Below, piece after piece: positions 37,368-52,300 of a DNA stretch of 64,000 nt. This DNA comes from Watersipora subatra (Eukaryota; Bryozoa; Gymnolaemata; Cheilostomatida; Watersiporidae), in the NCBI RefSeq assembly GCF_963576615.1, contig NC_088714.1, positions 4,526,001 through 4,590,000 on the forward strand, in the 5' to 3' direction. The notes below the pieces were generated by a model. It searched no databases. It was not told the DNA's origin and saw nothing but the letters and a program-made list of their open reading frames with translations. Numbering within the stretch: the stretch's first letter is position 1; each line of letters starts with the position of its first letter. A program made the translations under genes and the position numbers.

Positions 37368-40300
37368 GTAAGCATATAGGTTTGGTTCAAGGTTTTTATT
37401 AAGTATTATAGCTAACCGGATTGTTCTAAATCTTTTGGTCGACTGGAAAGATGAAACTATGGCTGGTGTCATACAACCATTGTCTACCACGGCTGGTGTC
37501 ATACAACCATTGTCTACCACAGATGTCGTTCTGTTGTAGCTTTGTATTAGCCCCTACACAATGCATTAGCAGTTGAGTCAAAGTAAGTTAAGGCCCTACA
37601 TGATCAAGGAATTAAGTGAGTTTTATTTTTGTTCTGCATCCTACAAAGGTGTGCAAAATAAACTGGACTCCCATTGAACAAGTTTCTCAAACTTATTTAT
37701 AATTTGTTGTTACGAGTTAACAATCATAGATGATATACCGCTGGATTAAAAATCATTTCAGGATTCAGAATATCCCATAAAATGATATGTAGGATGCACC
37801 CAAATCAGATTAGCTGCAGTTTCTCGAACCGATGTAATAAAAATGATTGGGTTAAATATTACCAGGTTTCTTGAGATGATTTCTTGTTTCTAAAAGTTAT
37901 ACAAGTAAATTTTTTGTTTTCAAACTCTAGTTTTGTTGGCATTGCTGAATAAGAAATCAGCAACTGAAAATTTATGTAGTGGGATCATATCTGTATAGAT
38001 TGCTAATCTTCAGAGATGTAATGTTCAGACTCTAGCCTACATAACCATTCAAAAACAGTTTTACAGTTTTTAGTTTACATATTTGAGATCAGCACAAGAT
38101 GAGAACCAATTTAATATATAATTTATGGTTATTGACAAAATTCACAATGAGTAACAATGTTGTAAATGAGATTTTTAGTTTTCCATCAAAGCCGAGCAGT
38201 TTATTTCGTGTACCACTGTAGCTTGTCATATTAATTGTTTTTTGTGACATGCCATGCTGATTTGTCTGTGGAATTAACTCCTTTTAACTAAAGTCATAAA
38301 TGGCTTTGTCATTGACCTATGAGTAAAACCTTTAGTTTCTTTCTTTTTTAACTAATTTGAACAAACGGTGTCAAGGTAACTCATACTAAACCGCATCTGG
38401 CTATAAAACTCGCTGATCTGTGACAGTTGTCTGAGGTCTTGGGCCAATTATAGGTGGTCAGCCAGTTAGCAACCAAAGTTAATGCTATTCAGTACATATG
38501 CCAAGTGATTTTTTACTCTTCATTAAATTTTCAGGTTTTATCGCCTCGGCTCAGTTTTGGATTACAAACTAATAGAGCTTTTACGATCTGTACCAACACA
38601 CTCACCTTTGGAATATGTTATTCAGTTTGATTAGACTTCATCCTGTTATACTTGCTTTACGTACAACTCAGACATTCTGTTAATTAAAAAATGGGTTGAT
38701 AAGTATGCTACATGATGGTTTTTGTTTGTTTAGTTGCCTAATGTTCGCATACATTTTAAATAGCCATCTATGGTTGGTTGATAATTTAGAATGTAAACAG
38801 ATCAACTCCCAGTTTTCAATGTATTCAGTTAATTACCTTAACAAATGTAAAATGAAGCAGGATCAGAATGAGTGATAATACACAGTTTATATTGCAAAAA
38901 AAACAAGAGCACAAAATAACCAAATCAACTTATTCAAAACAAACATTAACAAAATTAGTGCTGTCGTATGACATACACATTATTGCCGTATCGCTCTGGG
39001 GTTTTGTGTGATCTGGTAAAGTGTGCTCGATAAGGCTCAGCATCACTCACATTTTCACTATTATCTAGTTCAATATCCACGTGGTCCTCCTTATATGTCA
39101 AAATGTCTCTTTCTGAATAGATAGTAATAGTCGAGGAATTGTTTCTTTCTTAGATCCTGCCATAGTGTGGCATATCTTTGAGTCACTAATATGTTTTGGG
39201 GTAGATTCGACCATAACTGCAGTGTTGGATATTAATGCAGGAACTTCTTCAATGGTCCAAGTGGTAGTGCCCTTTGCATTAGGCGGCTTCACAAATACGT
39301 TGTCTCCTACACTGCATGGGTTGAAGTGAATGTTTCTCTGCTGTCTGAATGAGGTTCCAGCTATCTCTGACAGTGAACGGTAGTCCGGCCATCTCATTGT
39401 TGGGAAATTGTCTCAGTACAACATTTCCTGCACAGAGCCTTTAGTTCAAGCCAACATTCCTTTAATTGTTCGATGTTGTCACTCTGCTATGCCATTGCTT
39501 TGCTGGCGGTAAGCACAGCTAAAGATGTGGTCTATATTCCACTTTTTAATTAATCTATGAAAGGTTTCACTTCTAAATCATGGTCCATTGTCTATCAGGA
39601 GTTCTCACCGGAGTTCCTCTTTCATAAAACACCTGCTCAAATAGTTTGATAGCAGGTATAGTAGTCTCATTTGTTGCCATACGCAAAGCTGGTTATGTCC
39701 GCAGTTCACCAGCATCAAGTGTAGTGCTTCATCGTGATGGGTCACGTCTTATGCCAACCTTGTCCATGTCTGGTCTACCGACAGCACACCATTCTCCTAT
39801 CTTACCAGAGCCGAATTGACTCATCTACACATCTGACCTTCTCTTAATACTCTGTCCATATCGTCTTTCAGCCCTGCATCACCCTAATTTGATGCAAGAA
39901 ATAAAATGTTCTCTTCACCCAGATGGTGAGTATCGTGCAGATAAATTAGAGCTACTATCGAATACGAACTGACACAGCCAACTGAAAAAATTGCAACCAT
40001 AGGCTTGAGTCACTTCTTTGGAGACCTCATCAACTCGTCAGCTACATTATCTTTGAACTTGACTAGTTTAAGGTCTACAGATTACTCATATAGACTAACA
40101 TGGAAATCATGCTAAGCCTCCTAGTCAACATTTGACCTAACCCATTCACTTTTGGACACTTACTGTCATCAATCACAGAGTTTACCCACCCAAATACAGA
40201 TGCTAAATCATTCATGATTCTCATTCACTTCATGTCCCACTTAATGCTACAATTCGAACCTCTAATTACAGCCTCCAGTTCTGCAACATTTATGTGATTC

Positions 40301-43300
40301 CCATCATCCTTTCTCAACGGACAGCCATTCTCAACTATTTGACCATCAACATCTACTGCTACACCAACAGCAAGACTGCTTGCATCACACCATATGTCAC
40401 CTCTCTCTTATCAGACACAGACCTCTCACCACTAATGAGATATTTCTTTTCCAGTAATACCTTAGTCTCAGAAAGCATAGTTTTGGCGCAGTCAGAGATG
40501 TGGCCATCACAGTCACTAGTCTGCCTTTTCATGAAGCTACATGCTACCCGCAGCCATCTACCCGCTGTGTAACCCTGTGAGACGACCACAGCAAAAGAAC
40601 TCACGGCTTCATCAAAATTGAGTCAATATCACCGACATTGTTGTTGCGTCCCCAAACCAGTGAATCATTCTGATATTTTCTCACACAAAAACCAAGCATG
40701 CGGGCATCAGTGATTTGATTGTGTTTCTTTGTCATTAACCCATAACTTAACAGATGTTTCCTAACACTAACAACAAACACATTATCCTCATCTACAATGA
40801 TGTCATCTACATAGTGGTGCGAGCAATATGCAACATTGGGATCCATTGACAACACCTTACTGAGTACTTGTGACATGATAATCATAGCAACGTTCAGGCC
40901 GAAACCCATTCGTGTTATTACGTAGAGCTTGCCCTTATATTGAACCGCCTAGAACTTTAGAAGCTTATCATCAACATACAGCTGCAAATACGCCTTCTTC
41001 AGATCAAGCATGCAACAGTTTCAACTAAGTTTGCCCTCCCCTCACGAAGCTTCCGACAAACAGCTGCATCTCCTCGTGGATTGCTATTAATGTGCGGATT
41101 CAACTCCTTGTCTTAGTGTAACACTGGCCTGGCTTTCCTCTCCTTATTCGGCTGAAAACTAGCCAATACGGGTTCAACTCTTTTAACCTCCTTATGTACT
41201 GACTTGTCATATTCAACTAGGCTGCCACACTCACGCCATGACTCAACTTCCTCATAATCTGACTTACACTTGTGGCCAGTCTCATTCTGCCCGCACTGAT
41301 TTGTCAGAACGGGAGCCCCTCTTTTCCATTTCCAAGAAACTTTAATGCTTGTCATCAAAACATGCATTGAAGTCAGCATCATCAACTTACAAATTTGCAC
41401 TCAAGGATACACCAGCAGCCGCGACAAATGCAATTTACACACCTTGATCAACACTTCCAAGACGATGAATACTAAACTGACTTATAGAGACACCTCTTAA
41501 ACCTTTCAATGCATCTATACCCATGATAGTCTAGAACCCACAAACCGATAATTGTGACACAAAGCAACGCAATTTCACTGACCCACTTCTTATATATGTG
41601 AACAAATAAACTTTATCTTCGCACACAGTAGTTTTACTATCCAACATTGTTACAGTATGTGGCACAGAGTTATGTTTAGAACCTAAAGCATCAACAACTC
41701 GATGTCACTACTGTGCTGACAACCTGTATCAACCAACGATCGACAGGGAGCACCATTGACATAAATATTTGCCACAGGTAATTATGCCTCTACCATCGTG
41801 TTGCGTGCGATTTTTCGATGTAAATACTAACCCGTTGCCATTTCCTGCTTTGTTTGGACATCTTTTAACCAAATGATCAGGATAATTACATCCAAAACAT
41901 CGTCTGACACGCTGGCTGCGAATACGAACAGACCTATACGTCTGTCTTTTATTGCTACAATCTCGTGCAAAATGACCATATTCTGAAGACACGAGGCATT
42001 GAAAACACTTGACCTGCTTAGCGCCTACACAAACCAGAGTATCATTGCCTCCCCTAAGCGCAAGCATTGCACGACCTTTACTGACCGACTCAAGCTTAGC
42101 AACATTGGCATTAGATTTGAGCTGTATTGCGATATCAGCCAGCAGAACGGACACAAATGCACGCTTTATCACCGGTTTCCCATTGGTCCTTTGACCCATC
42201 AGAGCAACCAACCTTCTAATATCAGCTAAATAAACATTAACTGATTCATTTTTTAACAATACCCTAATTTTGAATTGTTTGTATGATGTAAAAAATCAAC
42301 GTTAAACGCTCTGCACAACTCTGCTTTTAAGGTCTCAAAATTATTGTTCATAGATAGATTTGCTGATAGACTGCAACAGCTGGCCCAGAAAGGAACAATG
42401 GGAAAAAATTCCGCAAATCAGTGACTCCCAATCAGTGAGTCCCTCCCTGACTACTTCTAATTTTTCTAACCAAACTAACTTTTCCGTTAGTATTCTGATC
42501 ATCATAGCTCTTCACTATCTGAGGAAACCGAATACCCTTCGCTAATGCCATGTTGCCGAAATAGCTTGTAGCAAGAAGTAAGATCAGAATGGGCGATAAT
42601 ACACTGTTTGTATTGCAAAAGAACAAGAGCACAGAACAACCTGTTCAGTCTGACCTCGTCAAAACACAAAGCAACTAGTTTACGTTGTGCTTAATGTAAT
42701 GCTTAGTGTTAAACCGGACCCTGTATAGTGGGAAAGCAAGAAGCAATAAATGTCACATATACAATTGTGAAAAACATTCATATGTACAATATAACATAAA
42801 ATATTCCACAACAAACAAGTTTTTACTCATATTGAAATCATAGCATGTATGTAAGAAGCATCATATGTAAAGTGCTCTTGATGAACAGACATTTGGTGGA
42901 TACGGGTTTGGGAAGATGAGCGAGGCTGGTGTTTTACCATGACTTAGCCATGACTCGGCATTTCATTATAAAATGAAACATTGTTTTATCCATTCATGCT
43001 AACTGCTCTAAGACTTTCAATCTATTCATCTCTCCTGCATTAGACAAGGAAGATATGCTGAGCTTTGATCTACATCCGAGCTGGTGGTTTGGCAGAAAGA
43101 TGGATGATTCGGACTATGAGTGGAGATACTGGGTTGATTACTATAGCAACAATTTGCCGTGGTATTTAGGCCACGCCCTATTGGGTCTCGCCATAAACTG
43201 CCACTTAGAAAAGGTAGACTTGCATCATCTTGTTAAATTTTGTCTTATTGATTTAATATGCACCAACTTCACAGCATGGTTGTTACAGACCTTGCTCTGT

Positions 43301-46300
43301 CTTTGAAATGTTTGTCGTATGCCTAATGATCAGTGTTTGTGAATGCTGATTTTATCTGTGTGTTCAGTTTTGTTATTTTGACAAAAATTCTCAACGTTAA
43401 CTACAAAACTTTAATGTTAACATCTCACGCATGACATTTGTAGTGTGACCTAACCTTGACAATATTTCTGTCTCCTGTCAATTGACCCTGCAAACACTTA
43501 CTTGCATAGATCTTTACTATAATAAGAGCGGCGTCTGTCTGTCGGCAGCCACGCTAAGAACGTTAGGAAAATATTACCTCACGTAGTAATTGAATTCGGA
43601 TACTCCGATTTACAGACCGGTGTGCTAATTACTACCCCACTTGGCCCCCTTGCCACTTCACGAATTATTTGTGCACATACTGATTATTCTTTACAATCTT
43701 TCTGTCAGGAATACTAGTTACTTTAAAACGGAATTTCAACAAAGCTATTTGAACTCACACAGTTTGTTCTTGTGCACACACCTATCTGACATGGTCTCAC
43801 CGTTGAGTACATCAAAGATCAGTGGTCATAAAAGTAGAAGGCCAGCGATACGCACCCAACATAACTATACAGTTGTCTGCTAATTTTGATGCTGGTATCC
43901 TTGCACTCCTGCTTGCCGTAGAAGATCATCAGGTGTGCCTATAAAATACAGAGAGTAACTACTATACAGTATGTGCACAATCATTTGAGAATACATAAAG
44001 GCTGTTGACTTATGCAGGTGTTACCATGTCTGCCTATTAAGCCAAATGTCATGAGTTCGAATCCCGTTTGACACAATCTTTTTCCCCAACCTAGTAAAGA
44101 TTCATGCGCATGTTTTTTCTCATTACACTTATTTAGTATTTACTGCCAAGGCTAAAGCGGATCAATTTATTTATTGTTTCTTTACATGGCAGTTATTTCT
44201 TTCACATGCTTTTCCTCGAAAACTTACTTTTGTGTGTTGTTTTGCAGGGCCGAATCTATGTGAACATAGCATTTAGTCTCGTCTCCCTCTCTTATATACT
44301 TGGCATAAAGCAGCTTACCTTTCTCATATGCAATGTCTGCCTTGTCTACCTGACTGTGGTTCTCACTAGAAGGAAGGCGTTGGTTTGGGCGGTCAGCCTC
44401 ATGCTCCTTAGTCTCCTCAACCTGCAGGGCACCGCCACATTCATTGTGAGTACCCGGTCTAGGCCAATTGAATATTCTTGTTCAGTTTAATGGCAAACAC
44501 GGGCAAGTGTATTGGCAATTGAGATTTCCTATAGAAACAGCCTCATATCCTATCAGAGACATAGTTGTCTCCTATTGTTGTTTAACCAGCCGTACATGGT
44601 TTTCTGTTAGGTGTCTTTTGTTATTCATTTATAACTAGTCAACAATTGTTTGTGTGATTTTTACCCATGAAGGGTTGTCACCACATGTTGGCTGACTTGA
44701 ACCAATACTTTGTATAGCCAAGTATTTTACAGTCATACCTCAACATATGAGTTTAATGCGTTCTGGGACAGAATCATTTTTTTCGTATCTCAAAGCATTA
44801 TCTCCTATATGAACTAACAAAAAACAGATTAATACGTTCCCACCCTCTGATAAACCCTCCAACAACGGGATATTACAGTGGAAAAACATGTTTTAATTGT
44901 TCTAGTTCAACACTTACATTCACAAACTAAAAACTTTCTATCTACTTGTTATGGTCTGCAATAATATGTAACACTACTATATTTAATACTGTATGGAGCT
45001 CTTACCTTCGAGACAGACGGTATCCCGTGCATGAACAAGCATCAACTCTGAACTCATTGCTAAATTGCTAGACTTCACAGGTCAAATTGTCCATGCTTGT
45101 GATTATTTGACAAAATGGCCAGTATCTTTCCAAGGTGTTCCAATAAAGTAAGAAGCCATTGTGTTTCCATTCCTAATTTTGTTAGTTGTTAAGGTATATT
45201 TGGTGATATAACTGAACAGCTAGTGCAGGCAATATAGGCTGTATTCACCACTTGTTTTGTTATGCAGATGAAGTTGTGCTACCCTGACCCGACTGGTACA
45301 CGCTATATGATGCTCGTCTACGCCATGTCGATATGCAACTTGAGACTGGTCTCTCTCGGCATAGACATGATTGATGAGTTTGATCGTACAGACAATGTGG
45401 AGTCGTTTTATCGTGTGCTGGCATACACTCTTTATTTGCCTACTTTCTTTAGCGGCCCCTTCACGTCCTACAGGCACTACATCACTAAGGTAACAGGCTA
45501 TAAGTTCAAACAGAACAGCAAGCTAGCATTCATAGCCTAGATGATAACAGCTGCTCATGCAAACACATGAATGTTTTTAATCGAGGCACAATTTTTTGGC
45601 AGTCATAAGCAGGTAGTTGTTATTGCAACATGAAACTTCTAGGCTCCAGCTTAATGTACACCATTAGATTCACCAAGTAAACAAACATTTTCTCATTGTC
45701 TTTGGCATGCTCTAGGCTTGCAAACCTCTAGTGGCTTGCCTTGTGCTAGAAATCAAGATAATGTGTATTTTTGCTTATGTAAACTGTAAGGTGGCTTCAT
45801 TGATGCTTAATTGCCATTTTCTATTTATAGTCATGATTGAAAAGTGAGGTTTTTGGTTCACCAAATGAAATAATAAAACACTTGACTAATAAAGCACCTT
45901 GACTCATAATTTTCTTAAAATACAAATTCTTCAACATTCAACATGAAGTTTCAGCAAATTTATGACTCAACAACTAAAGTAATTTCCAATGTAACATGTC
46001 TGATGTTTTTCGAAACATTATAATTTTGTAACTGAAAATGCAGAGACCGATGAAAATTACAAATTAAACAAGTATGAAAAATATGATTGCTAAGTTAGGG
46101 AGCTTTCGGATTTCTCTCTCATAGGAATGTGAGGGGGTCAGCTGCGTGGTTCAGATTTTAATTGAGTACCCCTGAAAATTTTAAGAAAAATTGCGATAGT
46201 TTCTGCCTTATTGAGTTACAGAAGGTGTTTGATAACCGGGTCAGGTAAGCTTTGTCGATAGTAAATGAACCACATTTGTGTCAAGGCATCATAAAAGTTT

Positions 46301-49300
46301 TGGACCGAAATTTTTATTCATAGTTTAATGTTTTTAGGCTATGATAACCTCACACTAGTCTTCTAATACGCGACTACAATGTATAATAAAGTTTTTGATG
46401 AGATTTGTTCACAGATCATCAGAAATGACATTTAGAGGATAACTCCAAGTTTGCAAATTCAAGTTGGACTAAACTATCGCTTATCTCTTGCTGAATTCTA
46501 TGATAGATATGTAGATATTTTACCGTGTGGTTGTTTTACGCGAATTTACACATCTACACGAATTATTCTCTAATTTGCCTTCTTATGCATTTTTAATCCT
46601 AGACTTTCATTTTTATAAGCTATTAGAGTATTTTTATAGACTGTTAGAGCACTATTATTATTATTACTATTTTCATGAATGCACGGGTAATAAAATAATT
46701 ATCCAATGAATTTGAGTAACTTAAGCTAGTCTAAATCTTTACTGTAATAGAGCCATGAAGCCAGCTTGGCATCCAAATTCGTCATGGCCATGCTCGTATA
46801 AGCATATGCAGTTATGCTGCATAATTATGTGCACAATTAATCCATAGTATGACAAGCACACTGTAGTTTAGTAGATAGAATGTCTGCCTGCAGATCTGGA
46901 GTTTCCAAGTTCAAATCCACTGTGAATCGGGTTTTCGTACCTAAAACTTTATTGCCATAACTGGACACACGAATGACAAACACAGATTTATATACATGAC
47001 GCGCTCCTACGATGTAAATTATAGCGTTCCAGGAATGTTTACGTTATAGGGATTTTACATTATAAGAACAGTAAAATAGACGTTAATTGCCTAATCTATT
47101 CCAAGATCTTTCCAAACTCACCGTTTTGTTCATACAAAAAATGAAAAACTTGAATTTTTAATTTGTAGGCTGTACCGTGACTGCAGTATTATTGGTTTGC
47201 ATCGACAACTTTTCTCCTTTTTGCTGATCAATTTCATTGGTTTTATAGACCATGATTGCGATAATTTTACAATAAATTGATGGAGAGTGCACATCTTCAG
47301 CGTTCATTTACAAATTTATATTTGCATATTTTTTTATAAACAGCAAAATCTATTCTGCAAAGTAAAACTAATAACAAATATGTTATACGTCTACAATAAG
47401 GCAAGACAACAAAATATTCTCACTAAAAAAATGGTACTACCTGTTCATCGTCTATCTGTGCACAGGGGTGAAGGTTAGGATAAAAAATAACTTTCGACGA
47501 TACTCCAACTCGTGACATACAGATTGGGGAACCTATGCTGTAACACCTGCACCAATTGATCGCCTTTATGTATATAGGAACAATTGCGCAGCTACCTATT
47601 CTCTGTTTTGTCGACACATCTGACGATTTATCACGACGAACTAGAATGTCATGGAAGTTGTTTAATATATATAGTATATATAATAGAGATACCGCTATGC
47701 TCAAGTCATTTTCCTTTCGCAAGAGGATCGAGATAAATTAGCATTAAAAATGAATTAGAGGACTCGCCGGATTTAATACTTTACGTTATTTAGAATTTTT
47801 TACGTAATACAAAGCAAAACTTCACATAAATTTTTTACATTACTGTATCTGGAATTTACGTTACAGCAGGTATACGTTGTAGGAGCATCTACTATATATA
47901 GAAAAGCTTTTAGATTATTATCATTACTATAATATGTTAGAGTATTATTATTATAAACTATTAATAAAACAACAAATAGAACATAAAAACTTTCTACTTG
48001 CACCCACCGTTAATTTTAAGAACAAGATTCTTGTTGCGCAAGTCCAAAACCTTAAAATTTGTCTCATCCAGTTGAGATGCATTGACTCGTTTCATTCTAG
48101 GATTTAGCATTAGAAATAGTCAAACTTTGGCTATGACTATTTTCATATTGCCAAGAGACAACTCAAATGTTTTTTGTTTACTCACATTTGTAGCGCCTAT
48201 TACGCATAATGCACCCTAAAATAATTCATAATGGGCATGAAACACATTCTGTTGTAATTATAAAACAAGGGAATCATTTTTATGTTGATTTCATTCTGAT
48301 AATTCCTCATGACGGTACAGTGTGTAGTATTTGATCTCAATGATGATAAATTAGGTTTTTAACGCATTAAAAACATTTTTTTATGTTCTTGTAAAATATC
48401 ATTAAAGGAGGTGTGACGCAGTTAGCGAAATTCAACTGAATATTAATCTGTAGTAACTTCCTCGTGAAGCAATTTATAATTGTTGGTCATGTTTGCTAAC
48501 CGACAATTAAGTAGATCAATGACAAACATGAATTTCTTTGTTGTTATATAGCTGTCTATTTATTCGGCTAACTAAAAGAAATTAATTTATGGGCAGCATT
48601 TATAACCACCTTATTTTCTTGTACTTAACTATGTTTAAGGTTGCCTCGTATCTGTTACAGATGCTAGTCATACTACATTAGACACTCCTATAGCCTAAAC
48701 CCAGTATTACGTAAAGCATTTATGTAACGTTTTTGCTTCGTATTACGTGAGAAATTCCATATAGCATGAAGCTTTAAATCGATCCAAGTTCTCAAATTTG
48801 ATTTGAGTAACAAGAATCTCATAGTTAGCCGTAAAAAGTGTTGTTTTCTCTTTTGCCTTATCTTTTGTCTTTCTTGAGAAAAGTTATCAAGACAACTCAG
48901 TGGTCAGTGACTTCTCAAAAAATTCCAGATGGTTCAAGCCAGTGGTTCCCAAATGGTGAAGAATTCCCCCAAAGGGGGAAATTTTCATTTTCAATGGGGG
49001 AATTCCGGCCTTTATTTATAAATTTTTGCTGATACATTGTATTTGCAAAGCTTTGCATAATACTTACATGCTGCATATTGTTGTTTGTTGTTAATAAATT
49101 GGGCGTTTATTACATTGTGTACTGTCTTGGGATTCATAGTTTTAATCATACTTTCTATAACTTTAGGGAGTTTCTACTTCTTTTTCACCAATAAGATGCT
49201 GACCAGACATTTATAAAGATAGTTGAACTAGTAAATGCTGTGATACTTAATATTTGATGCTGTGGAATGCAGAAATGATAAAATATGAAGAAGTATGCAG

Positions 49301-52300
49301 ATTAAAAGCAAAATTAAGTCTGATAGAAAAGGAGGGAATAGAGTTTTCGTAGTCTGGAAAGGGGGAAGGAAACCAGCGAATCTAATTGGGAACACCTGGT
49401 TTAAGCCAATCGTACCTAATAAATACAAAACCTGCCAATATTTCTGAGGAATAGCTTTAGTTGACACAAAAGCATTGTGAAGAAGCTCACACTCATGTTC
49501 AGGGCATTCTTTTTGCTGATGTTTAAAGACCTGAAACATCGACTTGTGTGTCTCACCTTTTTCAGGATATCTAGCAGTGCTAAGTGGTGAACCATGCTCA
49601 GATTTTAAACAATGGCTCCATTCTTTTCGTTTAATGAATTTTTACATTAATCTTTGAAAGTTAGTTATCGTGGTTTCAAAAGCAAAGTGAAATGGCATAT
49701 GTTTATAAATTCTTTTGATCCATCAAAACATTATTTTGGACAGCGTATTAATTTTGTTGTTGTCTATCCTTACAGATGTCTGTCAAGCAAGACACGCTCA
49801 CCTGGACAAGGCTAAAATGGTTCATTTCAGAATCATTCTTGCTGCTGCTCTGGTGGAGCCTAATGGAGATCTCTCTTCACTACTTTTACAGCTCCGCACT
49901 TCAGCAGGTTGGTGTCATTCTCGCTTCTTAGCTTACCAACTTTTGGGCTCACACTTTCAACGATCACTATTTTTCCGATTAATTTGCAAGTTTATATCAT
50001 CCAAAAGATAGAAACAGCGAAAGTCCGCAGGTCAAGCAAGTTTAGTTACTCGCAAACCTTTATCGAATGTTCTGTGTGTGCGAGATATGGAAACGGCACT
50101 AGCGAATGAGGCCCAAAAAATGTCGCCCAAGCTATTCCAATTAGAAAGATTTTCCACTTTTCAGTTCCTATTTTGAAAATGTACTGCTAAACGAGCTAGG
50201 AGTGCGCCGCTCGTACCCCTTGCATAGAATTACTTATTTTTTTGACAAAGCACCCGTGTTAATCCGCGGCATGTAAATGTCTATTGAACCGCTTAATGCA
50301 CGGTAACTCAATGTGCGCATGACTCCATATGGAAACATAGTGCATGCCGGTCAGAAAGGTAATTTTCAGGTTCATTCTTTGTCACACGCTTGGTGAGGCC
50401 GAGCAGGAAGTTCACTGTCAGTTTGGATTAATATTTTGCTTACTCACACTATTTCGATTTGTGCATGTTGATGTGTATCCGCTTGGCCGCTATCACTGTG
50501 TAGCCAGGTGCTCCCTCTTGTCACCTTCCCAGCGCTAAATATTCTAATCTAAACTTGTAAATAAACAGCGCAGCTGGCCAAGCCGTGTCGCCTGGCAAGA
50601 CCTTCCTATTGGCTGGTCTCAAAATAGAATGACTACTTCGAGACGATATGTACCACCGATGAGGTAAGCGGGCTACGCACATGTTGTTAGGTAATGATTG
50701 CTCTGGCTTACACTCAATTTCCCAAAAGGATTTGACTTTAGGAAGTCCATTAGATGGCACTGTAACAAATAATCTCTAGTTTTAAGAATTGTTCGTTCAA
50801 TCGTAAGCTTGCTTCAGTGTCCGCTGTTTACAGGTGCAAATTTCTCACCAGTTGGGTGTATTTTATTCTAACAGGAGGAGTACTTCCTAGTGAGCGCTGA
50901 CAACATGACTGTCTTTGGACTCTGTTTTGTGCAAGCAGCACTTTTCAACCTTAAATACCTCGTTCTCTACGGTGTGCCAACCCTTTTTGCTGAGCTGGAT
51001 GGCATCAGCATGCCTCCACGGCCCTGCTGCTTTCTCATCAAGCACACAGCCTCTGCCATTTGGCGATTTTTCGATGTTGGTCTTTACAACTTTATTATAC
51101 AGTGAGTCATTTTTTATTTGTTTCAAGGGTTGTCTTTTGTCGCTTTTTATTTGCTCTATTCTGGCGATTTGCTTAGTTTCATTTGCTTTCCTCTAAATTC
51201 ATAAATGTTGGAAGCATTTTACCCCGTGTAATATAACCGCTTGTCAGCATTGCTTTGCCAAGCAGCAGCCATATGTCCCAGGTAAGTGAAACATCCAGTT
51301 GAATTTATAGTAGCATGACTATCTAATAATCTGTCACAATTTGTGTATGTATTCATGCCATATGTTCTCAGCTTCATTGATGGTTTCATCTTACATGCCA
51401 ATTTTTGATATAGAAGTATAAAAAACAGAAGACTTCATAGCGGGTTCAAGCATATCTAATGACCTTCACATAGATAAGGACTATAAAGAGCGGTGATCAA
51501 TAGTAATGGCAAACAACTAGCAAAAGTTGACAGCATGCAAAGATATGAAAACATATAACAGATATTCCTAAAGCTTTTACTGCTGACCTATAGTTAGTGA
51601 GAAGAAATTAGAGTAAATTAGTCTTGATTTTCCCAGCCTTAACAAACCATGTAGCGAAGGTCATGATGACAGCTGAATAGATATATTATTTGTATCATAT
51701 CTCTGTATGTTCAATAAGTTCTATGGGGATAAACAACTAAGAGGTAAAGGTAATCACTAGCAATGATAAACAACTAAGAGGTAAAGGTAATCACTAGCAA
51801 TGGTAAACAACACCATTCTCTACTAGTTCTAAATGTATGAGTAACTTTATAACACAAGTAAAGAGGTTTGTGAATCTTGAAACACTGCATTCTAGTTGTT
51901 TCTTGATAACAGTAAAGCTGACAATTACAGTAAAAGGAATTAAAAAGAACTAAATATTTGAGCATATTTACAAATCAATGGAGGGCTCCAAGTGGCAAAA
52001 ATTTGTCATTCGAGTACATAAATCTTGTGGATTTGTGAGCATTCAAAATGGCGGCTGTCAAAAAATATTTATATTCAAATGAGATTAAGTTTTAAAAAGC
52101 TTTGAGATTTTTGACGTTTTCTGTCCTTCAATGAGAAATCAGTAGCTGATGTGCCAAATTCCAAGAAATTCTCGGCAGCTCTTTGAAAGTCTGTTTATAT
52201 GACATAAAAATGGTGCAGACACACAGGTACACCGACTTATCATTTTACAGCGAGAAATTGGAAGATCTTTTTCATTCTATCACAGTTGCTCGTTTTCTAT

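Noticed and set aside
43055..43306. 83-codon frame as a separate small gene
   Set aside because: It is HHAT exon 2 read through its donor at 43213.
44010..44100. A genuine tRNA gene
   Set aside because: The B box is good but I could not form the acceptor and anticodon stems, and SINE heads of the same type occur nearby.
49715..50011. 98-codon frame as an independent gene
   Set aside because: It covers HHAT exon 5 in the wrong frame. The exon frame gives the conserved LWWSLMEISLHYFY segment.
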